A stretch of DNA of 50,676 bases. It comes from Akkermansiaceae bacterium (GTDB taxonomy: Bacteria; Verrucomicrobiota; Verrucomicrobiia; Verrucomicrobiales; DEV007). The stretch lies in NCBI GenBank assembly GCA_024233005.1, contig JACKQE010000020.1:1-50676 (forward strand), read 5' to 3'. The notes beneath the pieces are model-generated. The model was not told the DNA's origin. It ran no database searches and saw only the letters and a program-made list of their open reading frames with translations. How positions within the stretch are numbered: position 1 is the first letter of the stretch; each line of letters opens with the position of its first letter. The position numbers were made by a program, and so were the translations under genes. Shown here piece after piece: positions 27,158 to 36,215 of the stretch.

Positions 27158-27844
27158 ATGAAATTGACATCCCCCGGCATTGTAGGTGGCCTGCTTGGCC
27201 TGGCTCTGGTTTGCGCTCACTCCCAGGACGATGGGTTTGTTCCTTTGTTCGATGGCAAAAGTCTCGCCGGCTGGGAGCAGCACAGCGGGAAGGCCGAATA
27301 CCGGGTCGAAGACGGAGCCGTGGTCGGCAAAACCGTCGCCGGGACGGGGAATTCCTTTCTCTGCACTACCAAACAATATGGCGATTTCATCTTGGAATTG
27401 GAATTCAAAGTGGATCCCAGCATGAACTCCGGGGTCCAGTTCCGCAGCCTTTTTTATGACAAGGACACGGAACTCACCATCAATGGCAAAACCATGAAAT
27501 TCGCCGCGGACCGGGTTCACGGCTACCAGTTTGAGATCGATCCCAGCGCCCGCGCCTGGACTGCCGGAGTGTATGATGAAGGCCGCCGCGGCTGGCTCTT
27601 CAACCTGGAGAAGAACGAAGCGGCCCGCAAGGCTTTTAAGCAGGGGGAATGGAACCAAGCCCGGATCGAATGCAAAGGCGCCAGTATCAAAACGTTCCTC
27701 AATGGGGTGCCCGCCGCGGACTTCGAGGACACCCTCACCGCGAGTGGCGTCATCGCCCTTCAGGTGCACGGCATCGGCAAGAAAACGGAAAGTGTCGGCA
27801 AGGAGGTCCGGTGGCGGAACATCCGGATCAAGGAACTGAAGTGA
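27158..27844 (+). CDS. Secreted DUF1080 (3-keto-disaccharide hydrolase domain) protein
   Basis: A 228-residue protein. The signal peptide (MKLTSPGIVGGLLGLALVCAH) is followed by DGFVPLFDGKSLAGWEQHSG, the hallmark start of DUF1080 domains. The concanavalin-like beta-sandwich continues through YGDFILELEFKVDPSMNSGV and ends with VRWRNIRIKEL. In this family some members hydrolyse 3-keto-glycosides outside the cytoplasm; which substrate is used here is unknown. The gene is divergent from the metallophosphoesterase gene. Confidence 0.9.
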   Translation: MKLTSPGIVGGLLGLALVCAHSQDDGFVPLFDGKSLAGWEQHSGKAEYRVEDGAVVGKTVAGTGNSFLCTTKQYGDFILELEFKVDPSMNSGVQFRSLFYDKDTELTINGKTMKFAADRVHGYQFEIDPSARAWTAGVYDEGRRGWLFNLEKNEAARKAFKQGEWNQARIECKGASIKTFLNGVPAADFEDTLTASGVIALQVHGIGKKTESVGKEVRWRNIRIKELK

Positions 27845-27874
27845 TGACGGCCATGTGGGAGCCCCAGAGGGCTC

Positions 27875-29209
27875 TCACAGCTTTCGGCACCAGAGAACCT
27901 TGAGGTAACGGGACTCAGGGTGGTGTGAGGCGCCGGGATGATCCGGTCCTGCGCCGGTCCGGTCGAGGATCTGCAGGCGGGCCCGGATGCTGTGGGCGGC
28001 GGCACTGACGGTGGTTTCGAAATCCTCCGCACTGAGCAGGCCGGAACAGGAACAGGTCACGAAAAAGCCGCCCGGCTCCACAAGAGAAAGGGCGAGGCGG
28101 TTCAAATCGAAATATTTCTTGCGGCCTTCCTCGATCTCCTCCCGTCCCAAAACGAACTTGGGCGGGTCGAGAACCACGGTGCCAAAGTGCGTATCGTTTC
28201 GCTGCATCTGCCGGGCATAGACGAACGCGTCGGCATGGGTGAACTCGATCCGCGCCTCGTTGAGGTTCGCATTGCGCTTGGCTTGGGCGATCGATTTCTC
28301 ATCGAGATCGACCCCCACCACCCGGCGGGCGCGTCCCCGCATTTTGGCGGCGAGGCTGAATCCGCCGGTGTAGCAGCAGAGGTCCAGAACATCGCGTCCC
28401 TCAGTGAAATGGGTCAGCTTGAGCCGGTTCTCCCGTTGGTCACAGAAAAAGCCGGTTTTGTGCCCGGTGGAAAAGTCGACCTCATAGCGGATGCCATGCT
28501 CCGTGATTTTGACCGTCCGGTCCCGCAGGTCGGAGGCCCGCTGCAGAGCCCCCATGTCAATGCCTTCCATCTTGGCGATGGTGGCGTCCGCCATGACCCG
28601 GGCGGTTCGGGTTCCCAAGGCTTCATGCAGAATCGGGATCCACTGCTGAATCCGGCGGGCGGCCCCGATGTTGGAAACCTCAATGGACAAAACGGGGCCG
28701 AACCGGTCCACAATCAATCCGCCGATGCCGTCGGCATCGCCATGAAACACCCGGTAGCTGTCGGTGACCTGATCAAGATGGAGAATGTTGCGCCGCAGAT
28801 CTGCCGCCTGCCGCAGCATGTGGGTGAACCACTCCTCTCCGGGGGCGGGACTGCCCCACTCCATGACCCGCACGGGAATGCGGGCACCCGGGCTGTAGAG
28901 GCCGAAGCCGAAGAGCACTCCGTCGCGGTCGTAGAGCGTGACCAGATCCCCCGGACGGGCGTCGGGAGAGGCGCCTTTGACCATGTTGGACCACACGCAG
29001 GGATGACGACTGGGGTATTTGATTTGCACCCATGGCGTGGCCCAATGTTCCGAGCCCTCCGGAGGGGGGGCGGCTTTGGCTTTGCCCCTCAGGTAGCCCC
29101 CGGGAGCGGAACGCCGCGGCGGACCGTCTCGGCGTGGCCGGTTGAAATCACGGTTGTCGTCGTTGCGGTCGTTTTGGCGACGGGAGGAGAACTTGTCGAA
29201 AGGAGGCAC
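27875..29209 (-). CDS. Class I SAM-dependent rRNA (cytosine-C5) methyltransferase, RlmI-like
   Basis: A 444-residue protein. It begins with an Arg/Asp-rich, probably disordered leader of about 45 residues (SSRRQNDRNDDNRDFNRPRR). A PUA-like RNA-binding domain follows (IKYPSRHPCVWSNMVKGAS, residues 60-130). The Rossmann methyltransferase domain shows VLDLCCYTGGFSLAAKM (SAM site), GVDLDEKSIAQAKRN, VVLDPPKF and a catalytic cysteine motif TCSCSG. This order is that of the RlmI/RlmK-type 23S rRNA methyltransferases. The start is a GTG; no nearby ATG competes. The basic leader is unusual for the family. Confidence 0.88.
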   Translation of the reverse strand: MPPFDKFSSRRQNDRNDDNRDFNRPRRDGPPRRSAPGGYLRGKAKAAPPPEGSEHWATPWVQIKYPSRHPCVWSNMVKGASPDARPGDLVTLYDRDGVLFGFGLYSPGARIPVRVMEWGSPAPGEEWFTHMLRQAADLRRNILHLDQVTDSYRVFHGDADGIGGLIVDRFGPVLSIEVSNIGAARRIQQWIPILHEALGTRTARVMADATIAKMEGIDMGALQRASDLRDRTVKITEHGIRYEVDFSTGHKTGFFCDQRENRLKLTHFTEGRDVLDLCCYTGGFSLAAKMRGRARRVVGVDLDEKSIAQAKRNANLNEARIEFTHADAFVYARQMQRNDTHFGTVVLDPPKFVLGREEIEEGRKKYFDLNRLALSLVEPGGFFVTCSCSGLLSAEDFETTVSAAAHSIRARLQILDRTGAGPDHPGASHHPESRYLKVLWCRKL

Positions 29210-29285
29210 TGCGCGCAGCGTCGCCGAGGGAAGTCGTCATTTCAAGAGGTAAGAACCGCCACCGGCGGATGTTCCGGAATGGTCT

Positions 29286-30065
29286 TCAAGCTGCGAAGGA
29301 TTTGATGGCGGCGATCACAGCATTCCCGCAGACCATGTAGAGTCCGGACACAGCTGAAAACAGATAGAGCAGCACTTCGAACGTTCGTTGGCGCACGCGG
29401 TGAATCAGAAACCTGCCCAGAACCAGTCCTCCCAGAAGCGCCGGCAGGAGAATCGCGTCGATCATAAGGGATCCGGCATTGACCAGATCCAAATGCCCCA
29501 AAAAGGGGATTTTCAACACATTCACCAGCAGAAAAAACCGGGCCCCTCGTCCGAGGAATTCCTCTTTCGGCCAGTGGGAGACCAGAGAATGAATCGAGAA
29601 GATGGGGCCGGCGGCGTTGGCCACTGTCGTCGCAATGCCGATCAACCCGCCGCTGAACCACGCGAAGCGGAGCGAATTCGGCAGATGGGCCAGCCAGTCG
29701 CCCTTCCACTCCCGGAGGAGTTGCAGGGCCAGCATGAAGAGCACGATCCACCCAATGAGGGGACGCGCCGTGGCATTGTCGATGTGCCGGAGCACCAGAT
29801 AGCCCATGGCGACACCGATCAGGGTTGGCGGGAGCAGAGGCCAGAGGGCTTTTTTCCAGGACGAGTATCGCCGGAAGGCCGGGTAGACCAGAAGATCACA
29901 GACAACCAGCAGCGGAAGGATGATGCCAGCGGATTGGCGGGCTCCGAAGAGTTCTGCGAGCAGGATGACATTGAGGATCGCCAATCCTGGAAACCCGGTT
30001 TTGGCCACCCCCAGACTGAAGGCGCCAATCATGGCGAGGGCGAGTGTGGACCAGTCATGTTCCAT
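29286..30065 (-). CDS. TauE/SafE family membrane transporter
   Basis: A protein of about 260 residues with seven to eight membrane helices. The half-repeat motifs GAFSLGVAKTGFPGLAIL near the N-terminus and FSGGLIGIATTVANAAGPIF in the middle are typical of TauE/SafE transporters. I preferred the ATG at 30065 (MEHDWSTLA); the frame stays open to a GTG at 30134, giving an extra 23 residues. The substrate is unknown. It is a distant relative of the transporter at 3110-4150. It is divergent from the LysM lipoprotein gene. Confidence 0.82.
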   Translation of the reverse strand: MEHDWSTLALAMIGAFSLGVAKTGFPGLAILNVILLAELFGARQSAGIILPLLVVCDLLVYPAFRRYSSWKKALWPLLPPTLIGVAMGYLVLRHIDNATARPLIGWIVLFMLALQLLREWKGDWLAHLPNSLRFAWFSGGLIGIATTVANAAGPIFSIHSLVSHWPKEEFLGRGARFFLLVNVLKIPFLGHLDLVNAGSLMIDAILLPALLGGLVLGRFLIHRVRQRTFEVLLYLFSAVSGLYMVCGNAVIAAIKSFAA

Positions 30066-30185
30066 GAGCCCAATCCAATGCGGCGGCTCCCAAGCCTCCA
30101 CAAGTGTCAAAATCAGAAAATTGGCAATTCCCACCGGAAGGCTGCCTCCGAATAAAATCTGGGTGGGCCAGCGAAATTTCTTTCC

Positions 30186-30214
30186 TTGACCTTAAATATC
30201 GACTAAAGAATACG
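30186..30214 (+). promoter_or_regulatory. Possible promoter of the LysM lipoprotein gene
   Basis: TTGACC at 30186-30191 resembles a -35 element, followed after about 17 bases by an A/T-rich AATACG region. The A/T richness between 30190 and 30215 stands out in this GC-rich DNA. If correct, the transcript would have almost no leader before the ATG at 30219. The match to the -10 consensus is weak. Confidence 0.25.
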
Positions 30215-30218
30215 CGAT

Positions 30219-30773
30219 ATGAAAATTGGAAACCTCTTGCTGGGATGGGTCGGTATCAGTGCCATCACTTTGACCCACGTCGGCTGCACCTCCAAACAGA
30301 GCTCCGGCTTGCCACCGGCGACCGCCGCATCGGCGCTGGCCCCAGCCTTGGCGGGCCCGGGCACACCCACCACTCCGGCCAAGCCTCAGGCCACCATCGA
30401 TCCGGATGATCAGTTGGTTGATTACCGTGTCGCCAAAGGAGATTCCCTCTGGTTGATCGCGCGGAAATTTCACACCTCGGTCGGCAAAATTCAGGCCGCC
30501 AACAATCTCAGCGATTCCAAAATCATCGAAGGCAAAAAGCTGAAAATCCCCACCAAGAACCCTCCCTCGGCGGAAGAGCTCGCGGCTGGCGCTCCTGCGG
30601 CGGCGGCTCCCGCAGTCAAAGAGGCTCCGGCCTCCGCTCCGGCGCCAGCTCCGTCTCCGGCGCCAGCTCCGGCTCCTGCCGCACCGGCGGCTCCCGCCGT
30701 GGAACCTCCCGCGCCTCCGGCATCCGGTCCTTCGTTCTCCTTCCCTTCAGGCGGACTCAAGATTCAGGATTGA
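30219..30773 (+). CDS. LysM-domain lipoprotein
   Basis: A 184-residue protein. The signal sequence ends in THVGC, a lipobox with Cys23. After a Pro/Ala linker, residues of about 68-110 form one LysM module (DYRVAKGDSLWLIARKFHTS then IQAANNLSDSKIIEGKKLKI), which binds peptidoglycan. The last 70 residues are almost only Ala, Pro and Ser with (AP)n repeats, likely an extended cell-wall-spanning linker. It probably anchors a membrane to the peptidoglycan. The 3' end faces the convergent SDR gene. Confidence 0.88.
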   Translation: MKIGNLLLGWVGISAITLTHVGCTSKQSSGLPPATAASALAPALAGPGTPTTPAKPQATIDPDDQLVDYRVAKGDSLWLIARKFHTSVGKIQAANNLSDSKIIEGKKLKIPTKNPPSAEELAAGAPAAAAPAVKEAPASAPAPAPSPAPAPAPAAPAAPAVEPPAPPASGPSFSFPSGGLKIQD

Positions 30774-30789
30774 TGGCGGCTTCCGCTTT

Positions 30790-30806
30790 TCTGACGGCCC
30801 GTCAGA
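30790..30806. terminator. Inverted repeat between convergent genes, possible terminator
   Basis: TCTGACG and CGTCAGA form a perfect 7-bp stem around a 3-base loop, between the stops of the LysM gene and the SDR gene. No clear T-tract follows on either strand, so an intrinsic terminator is only a possibility. Confidence 0.3.
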
Positions 30807-30839
30807 TGTCTTCTCCAAAGCCTTGATCGTTCAGAGGGA

Positions 30840-31520
30840 TCATCCCGGAACGGTCAGGGCTTTTCCATTGTCCCGGGCACCGAGCTGGAGCAAAAAAGGG
30901 ACGGCCCTTTCCGCCCAGTCCGTGGCATCGGGATAATGAGAGGCTGATCCCCCGAACGATACCCGCAGCATATCCGTGTCGATGATGCCGGGATTCAACG
31001 CCACGGCCGCCAATCCGGCGGGGAGCTCCTGGGCCAGGGCCTGGGTCAAGCCTTCCACTCCCCATTTGGTTGTGCAATAGGGGGCCACCTCCGGAGAAGT
31101 GGAACGTCCCCAGCCGGAACTGAAATTCACCAGCACCCCCCGGCTTTTCTTCATCATGTGGGGCAGCACATGGCGGATCACGTTGGCGGTCCCGCTCAGA
31201 TTCACCGCCAGAAGCGCGTCGAATTCCTTCGCGGAAATGTCCCAAAGGGGGGCATTGCGATTAATCAAGGCCGCATTGTTCAGCACCAGATCAGGCACTC
31301 CGGCGATGGCCACGGCCTCCCTCACGAAGGTCCCAACCTCCGCGTCCTGCGACACATCCACTGCCGCAAAAACATTTGGCGCGGGATGGGCCCGGGCCAA
31401 CTCCGCCATCAGATCCGCATTCCTGGCGCACCCGATGACGCGATGTCCCAGGGAGAGGAATTTTTCCGCGGCGGCCCGCCCCAGGCCACGGGAGCACCCT
31501 GTGATCAAGATGGTCTTCAT
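30840..31520 (-). CDS. Short-chain dehydrogenase/reductase (SDR)
   Basis: A 226-residue Rossmann protein. ILITGCSRGLGRAAA is the TGxxxGxG cofactor site, LVLNNAAL the NNAG-like motif, FSSGWGR holds the catalytic Ser, and YCTTKWG is the YxxxK motif. It belongs to the classical SDR family, using NAD(P)H; the substrate is unknown. The start at 31520 is set by the beta strand MKTILITG. It is the last gene of the minus-strand hem cluster, 28 bp after cobA-hemD, but need not be functionally related. Confidence 0.87.
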   Translation of the reverse strand: MKTILITGCSRGLGRAAAEKFLSLGHRVIGCARNADLMAELARAHPAPNVFAAVDVSQDAEVGTFVREAVAIAGVPDLVLNNAALINRNAPLWDISAKEFDALLAVNLSGTANVIRHVLPHMMKKSRGVLVNFSSGWGRSTSPEVAPYCTTKWGVEGLTQALAQELPAGLAAVALNPGIIDTDMLRVSFGGSASHYPDATDWAERAVPFLLQLGARDNGKALTVPG

Positions 31521-31548
31521 CAGTCTTGGTCTGCCTGCTCCGGGGGGA

Positions 31549-33093
31549 TCAATTTCTTGCCGCCAAAGTGAGAACCGCTTGCACCAGACCCGGAATATCG
31601 TGGGTTTCGGCCTCAATGTCGACCGTGAGACCATGCTCGCGGATCGCTTCGGAAGTGACGGGTCCGATGCTGGCAATTTTAATTCCCTTGGGCAGCGTCA
31701 GTTTCATATCGAGGAAGCACTGGACGGTGGAAGCGCTGGTGAAGGTGATGATGTCAGCTCCTTCTTCGCGGAGTCGCGCGGCATTGCCAGTCGGATCCTG
31801 GGTTTCGGCAACGGTCCGGTAGGCGATGGCTTCGTCCACGATTGCTCCCGCTTCGGTCAGGCTTGTCACAACCACATCGCGGGCCGCCTCGGCCCTCACC
31901 CAAAGCAGCGTGGCATTGTCGAGGCTGCCGGCCTCCTCTTGGAACGCGGTGACGAGCCCTTCAGCGACGAACTCCTTCGGCATCAGATCCACCGCCAGAT
32001 GCTGTTCTTTGATGCGCGCTGCGGTCCCCGGCCCGATGGCGGCAATCCGGACACCTCCGATCGAGCGGACATCGGGATACAATTTGTAAAAGACTTCAAA
32101 AAAAGCATCGACCCCGTTGGGACTGGTGAAGACCAGCCAGTCGTAAGTGTGGCAATCTTGGACCAATTCGGCAAAGGTCCGCAAGTCGGTCGGAGGCTCG
32201 ATCCGAATCGTGGGGACTTCCAGGACGTCCGCTCCCAATTCCGACAGGCTCCGGCTCAATTTCCCGGCCTGTTGGCGCGTCCGGGTCACGACCACCCGCT
32301 TGCCAAACAGCGGACGGGTTTCAAACCAGTTCAACTCGTCACGCAGCCCGACCACCCCTCCGAAAACCGCCACCGCAGGGGCGGCGAAACCTTTTTCCTC
32401 GGCCAATCCGGCGATGGTGTCGAGCTGTCCGATCAGACTCTGGTGCCTCCCCGTGGTGGCCCACCGGATCAGGGCCACCGGGGTGTCCGGGAGCATGCCG
32501 TGTTCCTGGAGCTGGCTCGTGATGGAGCCTAGCCGTTCCACTCCCATCAGCATTACCTTGGTTCCCGGCGCGGAGGCAATCTGCGCAAAATCGATCGAAG
32601 ACTCGGATTTCTCCGGTCGTTCGTGTCCCGTGAAAATGGTCAGTTGGGAGCAATGGTCGCGGTGTGTCACCGGGATTCCGGCATAGGCGGGGCCGGCGAT
32701 TGAGGAACTGATGCCGGGCACAATTTCAAACGGCAATCCCAACGCGGCCAGTTCCTGGGCTTCCTCCCCCCCGCGACCAAAGACAAAGGGATCCCCGCCC
32801 TTGAGCCGGGCCACCGTATGCCCTTTCCGGGAGTGCTCGATCAGCAGCTCGTTGATGCCCGGTTGGGGCACGGTGTGGTCCCGGCTTTTTTTGCCGACAT
32901 AGATGCGCTCGGCATCGGGCCGCGCCCATTGGAGGAAGGCGGGATTGGCGAGGTAATCGTAGATCACCACATCGGCCCGTTCGATGCAGTCACGTCCCCG
33001 CAGGGTCATCAGTCCCGGATCCCCGGGGCCGGCGCCAATCAGGTAACAAATTCCGGGTGCGGTGATGGCGGATTTCTTAGTGGGACTGGGCAT
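31549..33093 (-). CDS. cobA-hemD: Fused uroporphyrinogen-III C-methyltransferase and uroporphyrinogen-III synthase
   Basis: A 514-residue bifunctional protein. Residues of about 13-250 are the SUMT domain: CYLIGAGPGDPGLMTLRG, VARLKGGDPFVFGRGGEE and VPGISSSIAGPAYAGIPVTH. Residues of about 262-510 are the HemD domain: FGKRVVVTRTRQQAGKLSRS, DWLVFTSPNGVDAFF, AAIGPGTAARIK and DIITFTSASTVQCFL. It cyclises hydroxymethylbilane to uroporphyrinogen III and methylates it toward siroheme or cobalamin. The fusion is known from several bacterial groups. The ATG at 33093 overlaps the end of hemC by 17 bp, indicating coupling. Confidence 0.93.
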   Translation of the reverse strand: MPSPTKKSAITAPGICYLIGAGPGDPGLMTLRGRDCIERADVVIYDYLANPAFLQWARPDAERIYVGKKSRDHTVPQPGINELLIEHSRKGHTVARLKGGDPFVFGRGGEEAQELAALGLPFEIVPGISSSIAGPAYAGIPVTHRDHCSQLTIFTGHERPEKSESSIDFAQIASAPGTKVMLMGVERLGSITSQLQEHGMLPDTPVALIRWATTGRHQSLIGQLDTIAGLAEEKGFAAPAVAVFGGVVGLRDELNWFETRPLFGKRVVVTRTRQQAGKLSRSLSELGADVLEVPTIRIEPPTDLRTFAELVQDCHTYDWLVFTSPNGVDAFFEVFYKLYPDVRSIGGVRIAAIGPGTAARIKEQHLAVDLMPKEFVAEGLVTAFQEEAGSLDNATLLWVRAEAARDVVVTSLTEAGAIVDEAIAYRTVAETQDPTGNAARLREEGADIITFTSASTVQCFLDMKLTLPKGIKIASIGPVTSEAIREHGLTVDIEAETHDIPGLVQAVLTLAARN

Positions 33094-34084
33094 CGGGAAA
33101 AAGAGTCTGGTGGAGGGCTTCTGCGAGCAGGGCGGGGGACGCATCCGGGCCGGTGTGGGAGCCTTCTCGGGGAGTGGCCTGCGGATCGGTTTCATCAAAC
33201 ACGCGGGCTTGCAGCGTGATCCGGTCATGGGTCAGTGTCGTCCACATTCCCACCGGGGTCTGACAGCCGGCGCCCAGACGGGCGAGGAAAGCCCGCTCGG
33301 CCATGACCCGGTGGTAGGTCGGCCAGTCGCAGATCCGCTCCAGCACACTACGGGTGGCGGCGTCATCGGAGCGGCATTCGATCGCGATCGCGCCCTGGCC
33401 GGCGGCGGGCAGAAAATCCGTGGGATCGAGGGTGTGGACGTGCAGGTCGTGGGGTGTCCCCATGAGTGGGGCTTGGTCTGCGGCCGCATCCCGGGCGAGA
33501 AAGCCCAAGCGTTCCAGGCCGGCGCGGGCCAGCAGGAGGCCCTGCCAATTGGGGGTCTCCGCCAGTTTCCTCAGGCGGGTGGGGACATTGCCCCGGATGT
33601 CCACGATGGTCAGATCCGGCCTCAGCCAGCGGGCTTGGCGAGCCCGACGGACACTGCTGGTGGCGACCGTGGCGCCTTGGGGCAAGTCCCGGAGGCCACC
33701 CGGGCAGGGCGTGTGGGTGATCAGCACATCCTCAATGGGAGCCCTGGGCAGGGTTGCCGCGAGGGCGAAGGCAGGGGCGATCTCGGTGGGGACATCCTTC
33801 AGGCTGTGGACGGCGGCGTGGATTTCCTGCCGCAGCAAGGCCTCCTCCAGTTCCTTGGTGAAGATTCCTTTGTCGAGTAGCGGAGCCCCGTCCTGCCCGC
33901 CGGTTTGGCTGAATTCGGCCAGCTTCAGATCAGGACGCTTGTCTCCGATGGTTTGGATGATGCGGATGACCACGGCTCCGGTAAAACCGGTGGCGCGGAG
34001 AGCGGCCTCGGTGAGACGGGCCTGGGTCAGAGCCAGTTCGCTGCCGCGGGTGCCGAGGATGAAGGGTGAGTGGGAGAAGGGCAT
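33077..34084 (-). CDS. hemC: Hydroxymethylbilane synthase (porphobilinogen deaminase)
   Basis: A 335-residue protein: ILGTRGSELALTQA near the start, EEALLRQEIHAAVHSLKDVP, VATSSVRRARQARWLRPDL, DIRGNVPTRLRKL and, near residue 245, FLARLGAGCQTPVG, whose Cys carries the dipyrromethane cofactor. It polymerises four porphobilinogens. I chose the ATG at 34084; the longer frame to 34156 would run into hemA. It sits in the order hemA-hemC-cobA/hemD, the usual early tetrapyrrole operon; hemB is not in the window. Confidence 0.95.
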   Translation of the reverse strand: MPFSHSPFILGTRGSELALTQARLTEAALRATGFTGAVVIRIIQTIGDKRPDLKLAEFSQTGGQDGAPLLDKGIFTKELEEALLRQEIHAAVHSLKDVPTEIAPAFALAATLPRAPIEDVLITHTPCPGGLRDLPQGATVATSSVRRARQARWLRPDLTIVDIRGNVPTRLRKLAETPNWQGLLLARAGLERLGFLARDAAADQAPLMGTPHDLHVHTLDPTDFLPAAGQGAIAIECRSDDAATRSVLERICDWPTYHRVMAERAFLARLGAGCQTPVGMWTTLTHDRITLQARVFDETDPQATPREGSHTGPDASPALLAEALHQTLFPDAQSH

Positions 34085-34106
34085 GAATGAAACCAAAGAG
34101 ATGCGG

Positions 34107-35216
34107 TCAGGAGTGGGTGATCGGGTCCGCCTCAGGGCTCTCGCCGACACAATCATTGCCGGGACGGGAGCGGTCTTTTCCGGTCGGAGGACGGTCCGGG
34201 ATGGGAGCGAGAGCGGTGATTCCGTTCTCGTCGAGATGGCTCTGGATCACCGCCTCGCACAGCGCGATCTGGCGCTCCCGCTCCTCGCGGGCTTCCGATG
34301 CCATCATCTCGAGGGCATCGATGTCGTAAAGGTAGACATTTTCCAGTTCATTGACCGCCGGCTCCACATCGCGGGGCACCGCGATGTCGATGATGAAGAG
34401 CGAACGTCCCCGGCGCTTTTTCATCACCGTCTCCACCATGGCCGGATGAATGATCGAATGGGGCGCCGCCGTGGAAGTGATCACGATGTCCACATGGATC
34501 ATCGTCTCCTCCCAGTCATCGAAGCGGACTGCCTTGCCCCCCATTTCTTCCGCAAGTTCCACGGCCCGGTCATGAGAGCGATTGGAGACGATGATGCTTT
34601 TGGCGCCGCGCGACAGCAGGCTTTTGCCGGTACGGCGGCTCATTTCCCCGGCTCCCACGATCATCACCTGGCAACCGGAGAGTTCGCCAAAGATCTTCTC
34701 CGCCAGATCCACCGCCACGGAGCCGATGGAGGTGGATCCGTGGGTGATCCGGGTGCTTGAGCGCACCAACTTCCCGACTTGGAAGGCTTGCTGGAAGAGC
34801 TTGTTCAGTCTCCGGGCAGTCCCGCCAGCCTCCTGGGCGGTGGCGTAGGCCTTTTTCACCTGACCGAAGATCTCCGTCTCTCCCAGCACCATGGAATCGA
34901 GTCCGCTCGCCACCCGGAACAGGTGCCACGCCGCACCCACCCCGGAATGGTGATAAAAATCAATGTGCTGGGCAAAGTCCCCCAGGTCAAAATGTCGGGT
35001 CAAATACTCGCGGAGACTCTCCATGGCGCGCTCCGGGTCGTTGACCGCGGAGTAAATTTCCACGCGGTTGCAGGTCGACAGGACCACTGTTTCTTCCATG
35101 CCTTCAAGGCGCCGCATCTCACGGATCGCCTCAGGGAGATGGGAGTCCGCGAACGCGAGTTTCTCTCGGACCTCCACGGGGGCGGTCTTGTGGTTGATGC
35201 CAAGGCAAAGAAGCAT
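34107..35216 (-). CDS. hemA: Glutamyl-tRNA reductase
   Basis: A 369-residue protein: LCLGINHKTAPVEVREKLAF, then VVLSTCNRVEIYSAV with the catalytic Cys near residue 49. The NADPH domain has VMIVGAGEMSRRTGKSLL, and a C-terminal dimerisation region follows. Length is below the usual 410-430 because the dimerisation domain looks short. It reduces glutamyl-tRNA to glutamate-1-semialdehyde, the first step of C5-pathway heme synthesis. It is preceded by a CcsA/HemX-like gene, as in many hem operons. Confidence 0.94.
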   Translation of the reverse strand: MLLCLGINHKTAPVEVREKLAFADSHLPEAIREMRRLEGMEETVVLSTCNRVEIYSAVNDPERAMESLREYLTRHFDLGDFAQHIDFYHHSGVGAAWHLFRVASGLDSMVLGETEIFGQVKKAYATAQEAGGTARRLNKLFQQAFQVGKLVRSSTRITHGSTSIGSVAVDLAEKIFGELSGCQVMIVGAGEMSRRTGKSLLSRGAKSIIVSNRSHDRAVELAEEMGGKAVRFDDWEETMIHVDIVITSTAAPHSIIHPAMVETVMKKRRGRSLFIIDIAVPRDVEPAVNELENVYLYDIDALEMMASEAREERERQIALCEAVIQSHLDENGITALAPIPDRPPTGKDRSRPGNDCVGESPEADPITHS

Positions 35217-35242
35217 GGGAAAGGGAGAGAAAGCGCGGAATC

Positions 35243-36019
35243 TCAGAGTAGGGCGAGCTGCATTAGCGGGAGCAGGAACGCCACCACGGAGGCGCCCGCG
35301 AAGCGCTTCGGGCTGCCCCGGCGCAGGAAATGCCAGGTCAGGAGCCCCGCGTAGGCGGCCCAGATCACCGCGGAAAGCCCCACATGCGGCGTGAAGGTCC
35401 GGGCATTCATCAGATAAGCGGACACGATGCCCCCGCTCAGCAGAATCAGCCCGATGCCGAGGAGGCGCGTGATGGCGTCGGTGAGGTAGCGGATGGGCGG
35501 CAGGCTGTAAAACAGCTGTCCGGGATGGTGGCTTTTCAACTGCCGATCCTGGACCAGGTACATCAGTCCGGCCATGGCGGCCAGTCCGAAGGCCCCGAAC
35601 GAAAGCAGGGAGACGGCGGCATGGAGTTCGTGCCAGATGTCAGTTGGCACGAGTTTTTCCGGCGGATAGGGGCCATGCGCCAGCAGCAGTACCAGGGCCA
35701 CAGTTTGAAGGAGGAACACCAAGGGGGCCGTGAAAACCCCCAGCAGGGACAGTCGGAAAGCCCTGCCAAGGATGAAATAGAGCAGCACCAGACTCCATCC
35801 GAGGAACACCAGCACTTCCGGGGCATTGGTGATCGGGCACCGGCCATGGAGGGCGCCCCAATCGCGCAGGACGAGGCACTGCAGGAGAAACCCGGCGATC
35901 ATGATGCCCAGATTGGCCCAGGAAGGCCGGTGCAGCCCCGTGCGCAGGGCCACCACGGCATAGGAGAACCCGCCGAGAAAGCATAGCGTCGATAGGGCCA
36001 GCAGGACGGGAGTGTTCAT
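35243..36019 (-). CDS. CcsA/HemX-like cytochrome c assembly family membrane protein
   Basis: A 258-residue integral membrane protein with about eight helices. WHELHAAVSLLSFGAFGLAA and ARTFTPHVGLSAVIWAAY hold conserved histidines of the CcsA/HemX (cytochrome c assembly) family. The tryptophan-rich WWD motif of true CcsA proteins is not obvious, so HemX-like is the better guess. It is directly upstream of hemA on the same strand (26 bp), the usual place of hemX. It may modulate HemA or handle heme in the membrane. Confidence 0.8.
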   Translation of the reverse strand: MNTPVLLALSTLCFLGGFSYAVVALRTGLHRPSWANLGIMIAGFLLQCLVLRDWGALHGRCPITNAPEVLVFLGWSLVLLYFILGRAFRLSLLGVFTAPLVFLLQTVALVLLLAHGPYPPEKLVPTDIWHELHAAVSLLSFGAFGLAAMAGLMYLVQDRQLKSHHPGQLFYSLPPIRYLTDAITRLLGIGLILLSGGIVSAYLMNARTFTPHVGLSAVIWAAYAGLLTWHFLRRGSPKRFAGASVVAFLLPLMQLALL

Positions 36020-36215
36020 GGGGGAGTCCGCCGGATGGTCAAAATCAGCGGGTCCGCAAACTAGGCGCAAACCGGATCAAAGGCAACCCGCTCCTCTGCG
36101 GGAAACACGACGGTTCCCCTGGTCGTCCTTCCATGGCACCAGGGAGCCGAAATCCCGTCTCCGCTCCGCACCTGAAGGTTGACCGGAGGAGAGATCCCAG
36201 CTAAGAGAGCTTCCG

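Noticed and set aside
26161..27459. 432-codon plus-strand frame across the metallophosphoesterase gene
   Set aside because: It spans a clear phosphoesterase on the other strand and the start of the DUF1080 gene; no domain of its own.
30598..30720. Short GC-rich tandem repeat
   Set aside because: It is the codon pattern of the Ala-Pro linker of the LysM lipoprotein, not an independent DNA repeat.
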